Assembly: GCA_965243165.1 (NCBI GenBank)
Contig: OZ251535.1
Coordinates: 2,418,001-2,482,000, forward strand
Direction: 5' to 3'
Length of the DNA: 64,000 bases
From: CATQHD01 sp965243165
GTDB lineage: Bacteria; Actinomycetota; Acidimicrobiia; Spongiisociales; Spongiisociaceae
Below are positions 60,379 through 64,000 of this stretch, piece by piece. Under the pieces are notes generated by a model. It saw nothing but the letters and a program-made list of their open reading frames with translations. It was not told the origin of the DNA and did not search any database. Positions within the stretch are counted from its first letter, which is position 1; each line of letters starts with the position of its first letter. The position numbers and the translations under genes were made by a program.

Positions 60379-61771
60379 GTTCGATCTGCTGATCACCGGC
60401 GGGGCGGTGGTTACGGTCGACGACCGCCGCCGGGTGATCGACCCCGGGGCGGTGGCCGTAACGGGGGACCGGATCGCCGAGGTGGGGGCCGCCGCCGATC
60501 TGGAGGGACGGCGGGCGAAGCGGGTCATCGACGCCGCCGGCAAGGCGGTGCTGCCCGGATTCTCGGACACCCACCAGCACCTCTTCCAGTATCTGCTCCG
60601 GGGGTTGGGCGAAGGCTTGGAGATATGGCCCTGGCTGTCGGACTTCATGTGGCCGGTCGCCTCGGCCATCTCCATGGAAGAGGCTCGGATCGGGGCGCAG
60701 CTCGGAGCGGTAGAGGCGGCCCGGTCGGGGGTAACCGCGGTGCTCGACAACCACTACGCCCCCACCGACCTGGCCTCCACGCTGGCGGTGGCCGATGCGA
60801 TCGAAGAAGTGGGGCTGCGGGGGGCGGTGGCGAGGGGCATGACCGGGGAGCTGACCGAGCTGGCCGCCAAACACGGGCTGGCCGGAGACCTCTTCCGGTA
60901 CTCGAACCGGGAGGAGATCGAGATCACCAAAGCGGCCATCGCCGCCCGCCCGCCGGACAGCCGCGTGGGGGTCTGGCCCGCCCCGCTCAACCTCATCTAC
61001 GTGGACCAGGAGCTGGTCGCCGACGCCGCCGCCCTGGCCCGAGAGGCGGGAACCGGCTGGCACACCCACTGCTCGGAAGCCGCCAACGATCCGGTCTTCT
61101 ACCTGGAGGAATACGGCCGTCGCCCGGTGGAATGGCTGGCCGAGCGCGGCCTGCTGGGCCCCGAAACCACGCTGGCGCACTGCATCTTCTTGGACGACCG
61201 GGAAGTGGAGCTGGCCGGAGGGTCGGGAACGGGCGCGGCCTACTGCCCCATCTCCCATCAGTACATCGCCCTGGGGGTGATGCGCCTGCGCGACCTGCGG
61301 GACGGGGGCGCGGCGGTGGCGCTCGGCCTGGACGGGGCCAGCGGCCACCGACTGGACATGTTCGCCTGCATGAAGGCGGCGGTGCTGCTGCAGCGGGTCC
61401 ACAGCCGCAGCCCGGTCGAATCGAACGGCGAAGAAGCGATAGAGCTCGCCACCCGGGCCGGGGCCGAATACCTGGGGATCGAGGCCGGTGTCATCGCCCC
61501 CGGGCGGCTGGCCGACCTGGCGGTGGTAGACCAGTCCGGGCCGCACCACGCCCCCCGCCACCGCACCGCCGCCTCCATCGTCTATTCGACCGGACCCGCC
61601 GATGTGACCCATACCATCGTCGGCGGCGAAGTGATCTACGAGGAGGGCCGATGCACGAAAGTGGACGAGAAAGCGGTGATAGAGGAAGCGAACGGCCGGG
61701 CGGCCGACCTGGCGGCCCGGGCCGGGCTGGCGCCTCTGCTCGAACCGTGGCGGACGGGCCCGCCGCGATGA
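60359..61771 (+). CDS. Amidohydrolase, 8-oxoguanine deaminase / atrazine chlorohydrolase-like
   Basis: 470 residues. Metal ligands HQH (72-74), a His in WHTHCSEA, and D in ALGLDGASGH, followed by the FACMKAAVLLQRVHS helix typical of the SsnA/AtzA/8-oxoguanine deaminase group. It would deaminate a purine-like or triazine-like ring with Zn or Fe. ATG 60359 with AGGAAG. Its product would feed or parallel the molybdenum hydroxylase. The overlap with the dehydrogenase start (ATGA) shows an operon. Confidence 0.9.
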   Translation: MTPAAPEFDLLITGGAVVTVDDRRRVIDPGAVAVTGDRIAEVGAAADLEGRRAKRVIDAAGKAVLPGFSDTHQHLFQYLLRGLGEGLEIWPWLSDFMWPVASAISMEEARIGAQLGAVEAARSGVTAVLDNHYAPTDLASTLAVADAIEEVGLRGAVARGMTGELTELAAKHGLAGDLFRYSNREEIEITKAAIAARPPDSRVGVWPAPLNLIYVDQELVADAAALAREAGTGWHTHCSEAANDPVFYLEEYGRRPVEWLAERGLLGPETTLAHCIFLDDREVELAGGSGTGAAYCPISHQYIALGVMRLRDLRDGGAAVALGLDGASGHRLDMFACMKAAVLLQRVHSRSPVESNGEEAIELATRAGAEYLGIEAGVIAPGRLADLAVVDQSGPHHAPRHRTAASIVYSTGPADVTHTIVGGEVIYEEGRCTKVDEKAVIEEANGRAADLAARAGLAPLLEPWRTGPPR

Positions 61772-62727
61772 CCCCGGCCCGGCCCGCACCCGAGGAGGTC
61801 CGGACGGCGGCCGTGGTCGGGGCGGGCGTGATGGGCCACGCCATCGCCCAGGTGTTCGCCCAGGCAGGTCTGGACGTCTATCTGGTGGACCTCGACGAAT
61901 CGGCGCTGGCGGGCGCCCCCGGGCGGATCAGATACAACCTGGAGACCCTGGCGCTGGCCGGGCGCATCTCCGAAGCCGAAATCCCCTCGGTGCTCGACCG
62001 GATCTCCTGCACCTCCGACCTGGGCGGGGCGGGCCGGGAGGTCGAGTTCGCCGTGGAGGCGGTCAGCGAGAACCCGGCGGCCAAGCAGTCGGCTTTCTCG
62101 GCCCTCGAGGAGGCGGCGGGGCCCGAGGCGGTGCTGGCCAGCAACACCTCCGGCCTGATGCTGTACGAGATGCTGGAGTTCGCCCGGCCCGAACGGATCG
62201 TATGCGCCCATTGGTTCGCCCCGCCGCACATCGTCCCCCTGGTGGAGGTGGCGGGGGGGCCGGACACAGACCCCGAGACCCTCCGCTGGACCGCCCGGCT
62301 GCTGGAGCGGGCCGGCAAGCTCCCCCTGGTGATGGACCGTTTCGCCGAGGCGTTCATCGCCAACCGGATAATGATGGCCATGGCCGACGCCGCCGAGGAG
62401 CTGATGGACGAGGGCGCCGCCGGCCTCCGCGGCATCGACCTGGCGGTCAAGGCCAGCGTCGGGGTGCGCCTCGGCGTAGCGGGCATCTTCCAGAGCCTCG
62501 ACTTCAACGGGCTGGACCTGATCGCCGAAGGCCGCCGCAGCATGGGCCTCGACGTGCCCCCCTACCTGGCCGGGCCGGCGGGGCGGGGCGACTACGGGCC
62601 CAAGACCGGCGCCGGGTTCTATGATTACGGCGGCCGCTCCGAGGCGGAGGTGCTGCGCAAAAGGGACCTCGCCTACCTGGCCGTGCTCGGCGCCCTCGAG
62701 GAGGTGGACGCATTCGACCCGGTGTAG
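61768..62727 (+). CDS. 3-hydroxyacyl-CoA dehydrogenase-family oxidoreductase
   Basis: 319 residues. NAD-binding GAGVMGHAIAQVFA, then VDLDESAL. The catalytic SNTSGL and HWFAPPHIVPLVEV replace the usual HFFNPP, which fits the gulonate/carnitine-dehydrogenase branch that acts on free hydroxy acids rather than CoA esters. The C-terminal domain ends in KTGAGFYDY. ATG 61768 overlaps the deaminase stop. Confidence 0.87.
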   Translation: MTPARPAPEEVRTAAVVGAGVMGHAIAQVFAQAGLDVYLVDLDESALAGAPGRIRYNLETLALAGRISEAEIPSVLDRISCTSDLGGAGREVEFAVEAVSENPAAKQSAFSALEEAAGPEAVLASNTSGLMLYEMLEFARPERIVCAHWFAPPHIVPLVEVAGGPDTDPETLRWTARLLERAGKLPLVMDRFAEAFIANRIMMAMADAAEELMDEGAAGLRGIDLAVKASVGVRLGVAGIFQSLDFNGLDLIAEGRRSMGLDVPPYLAGPAGRGDYGPKTGAGFYDYGGRSEAEVLRKRDLAYLAVLGALEEVDAFDPV

Positions 62728-62822
62728 GCGTCCGGCCGGCCATCTCGATCACGGGGGTAACCAAACGGTTCTCCATCTCCCGCCGCCAATCCCTGACCGC
62801 GGTCGAGGACATCGACCTGTCG

Positions 62823-63518
62823 GTGGACCCCGGCGAGTTCGTGGCCGTCATCGGCCCCTCCGGATGCGGCAAATCGACCATCCTCCGCATGCTCGCCGGG
62901 CTCGAAACCCCCACGTCAGGGCAGGTGGAGGTCAACGGCGCCTCCCCCGCCGAGCTGGCGGCCGCCCACCGGCTGGGGGTGGCCTTCCAGGATCACGCCC
63001 TGCTGCCGTGGCTGTCGGCGCGGGACAACATCGCCCTGCCCTTCCGGGTGATGGGCGCCCGCCCCGACGCCGGACGCATCGCCTCTCTCATCCGGCTGGT
63101 CGGCCTGGAGGGCTTCGAGCGGGCCCGGCCCAAACAGCTGTCCGGCGGGATGAGGCAGCGGGTCGCCATCGCCCGGGCGCTGGCGCTCGAACCGGACCTG
63201 CTGCTGCTCGACGAACCGTTCGGAGCGCTCGATGCGGTTACCCGCCGCCGGATGAACCTGGAACTCCAGGCCGTCTGGGCCGAACATTCGATCACTTCCG
63301 TGCTCGTTACCCATTCCGTCGACGAGGCGATCTTCCTCGCCGACCGGATCGTGGTGCTCACCGAGCGCCCGGGGCGGATCAAGCGGATCGAGGAAGTGCC
63401 GTTCGGGCGGCCCCGCCGGCGGGAGCTGATGACCGCCGCCGCCTTCCATTCCCTGGCTGACGAGCTGACCCTGGCCATCGACTCCGGCGAACCGGACATC
63501 CGAGAGGAGCAGGCCTGA
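62823..63518 (+). CDS. ABC importer ATPase, SsuB/TauB/ThiZ type
   Basis: At least 231 residues. Walker A GPSGCGKST, LSGGMRQRVAIARAL, LLLLDEPFGALD, VTHSVDEAIFLADRI. The first canonical in-frame start is GTG 62823, but family similarity begins near 62742 (ISITGVTKRFS, then TAVEDIDLSV); no ATG, GTG or TTG lies there in frame, so the real start is unclear. It energises the permease encoded next (TGATG overlap). Confidence 0.87.
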   Translation: MDPGEFVAVIGPSGCGKSTILRMLAGLETPTSGQVEVNGASPAELAAAHRLGVAFQDHALLPWLSARDNIALPFRVMGARPDAGRIASLIRLVGLEGFERARPKQLSGGMRQRVAIARALALEPDLLLLDEPFGALDAVTRRRMNLELQAVWAEHSITSVLVTHSVDEAIFLADRIVVLTERPGRIKRIEEVPFGRPRRRELMTAAAFHSLADELTLAIDSGEPDIREEQA

Positions 63519-64000
63519 TGCCTGCGAAACGGTGGAGGGCGGCCGCCGGGGGCGCGGCGGGGCTCGCCATGGTCGGGGCGGTGTGGGAGGTCAGCGGCCG
63601 GTTGGGCATGGCGGGCAGCCGCTGGCCGCCCCTGTCGGACATCGCCGCCGCGCTGGTCGAGCGCCGGGACGTTTTCATCCGGGCCTCCGCCGCCACCATG
63701 ACCGACGCCTTGGCCGGCTGGTCGGCGGGGCTGCTGATCGGGTTCTGCCTGGCTCTGATCGGACACCTCGCCCCCGTCCTGGCGCGGCCGATCGGGCGGT
63801 TCGCCACCATCGTCAACTCGGTGCCCTGGGTGGCGCTGGGGCCGCTCCTGGTGGTGGCGGTGTCCGGCGCCCAGCAACTAACCCCGCTGATCTTCGCCAC
63901 CCTGGCCGTCTTCTTCGCCGGCTTCGTCTCCATCAGCTCCGGCCTGCGGGCTGCGGGCGCCGTCCACAACGACGTCCTCACCGCCATGGGCGCGGGCAAA
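63518..64000 (+). CDS. ABC importer permease, SsuC/TauC/ThiX type (3' truncated)
   Basis: 161 codons before the window ends. N-terminal helix (AAAGGAAGLAMVGAVWEVSG), PPLSDIAAALVERRDVFIRASAATMTDALAGW, then helices with NSVPWVALGPLLVVAVS and the start of the EAA loop (TAMGAGK). It belongs to the nitrate/sulfonate/taurine or pyrimidine-precursor importers. The receptor gene must lie beyond the window. Confidence 0.9.
   Translation, partial: MPAKRWRAAAGGAAGLAMVGAVWEVSGRLGMAGSRWPPLSDIAAALVERRDVFIRASAATMTDALAGWSAGLLIGFCLALIGHLAPVLARPIGRFATIVNSVPWVALGPLLVVAVSGAQQLTPLIFATLAVFFAGFVSISSGLRAAGAVHNDVLTAMGAGK

Noticed and set aside
1..64000. tRNA, rRNA, prophage or insertion-sequence transposase genes
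   Set aside because: None could be recognised in any frame or strand.

Overview
The window is a high-GC, gene-dense bacterial segment that most resembles Actinomycetota, with Acidimicrobiia as a reasonable guess. The pointers are a class A penicillin-binding protein ending in PASTA domains, S-layer-homology (SLH) domains of the 'GC...FCPG...RxQMAAFLxRA' kind, many GTG starts, stop/start overlaps (ATGA, GTGA, TGATG) throughout operons, and several genes where a -10-like TAGNCT or TATAAT box sits 6-7 nt before the start codon, as expected for leaderless mRNAs. No rRNA, tRNA or CRISPR array was recognised. The taxonomic guess is inference; no marker gene is present.

Layout. 0-6 kb: 3' end of the PASTA-PBP, a small unknown gene, a Fic protein whose 5' region has been tandemly duplicated, a Sir2 deacylase and a rhodanese/E1-like sulfur-carrier activating enzyme. 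6-14 kb: one giant exported protein (Calx-beta repeats, leucine-rich repeats, HExxHxxxxxH metallopeptidase, Gly-rich linker, three SLH domains). 14-20 kb: sugar kinase, a DNA methyltransferase fused to an HNH domain, an alkyl-DHAP-synthase-like flavoprotein, and a lone PD-(D/E)XK-like nuclease beside dispersed repeats. 20-32 kb: a 12-kb minus-strand catabolic operon made of a three-subunit molybdenum hydroxylase, a CobW GTPase, a metal-dependent amidohydrolase, a UbiD-type decarboxylase and a BMP/nucleoside-type ABC importer. 32-36.4 kb: a small lipoprotein and two defence-like genes, a Schlafen/AlbA-type regulator and an AT-rich GmrSD-like DUF262/DUF1524 protein. 36.5-46 kb: a phosphotriesterase-family hydrolase, a sugar isomerase-like protein, a secreted beta-propeller and a complete peptide/nickel-type ABC importer. 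46-49 kb: tandem DUF2442, C5 cytosine methyltransferase, Vsr endonuclease, a 72-bp tandem repeat and more dispersed repeats. 49-64 kb: a second catabolic region with two TPP enzymes, three more phosphotriesterase-family proteins, an aminotransferase, an 8-oxoguanine-deaminase-like hydrolase, a hydroxyacyl-CoA-dehydrogenase-like enzyme and a taurine/pyrimidine-type ABC importer, interrupted by an MNT-HEPN fusion and a second Fic protein.

Two themes stand out. The metabolic genes form modules that each pair an importer with amidohydrolase-superfamily, TPP, decarboxylase or molybdenum enzymes, which suggests scavenging of heterocyclic or amidated organic compounds. The accessory genes (Fic, methyltransferase-HNH, lone nuclease, Schlafen/GmrSD pair, C5 methyltransferase/Vsr, MNT-HEPN) are spread between them, and several lie next to two families of roughly 200-bp noncoding repeats, here called R1 and R2. 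R1 has a conserved outer stem in which one pair varies between U-A and U-G; R2 carries a perfect 8-bp stem and ends in short tandem repeats whose sequence differs between copies. R1/R2, the Mo-hydroxylase/UbiD operon and the methyltransferase-HNH fusion are the best candidates here for something not yet described.
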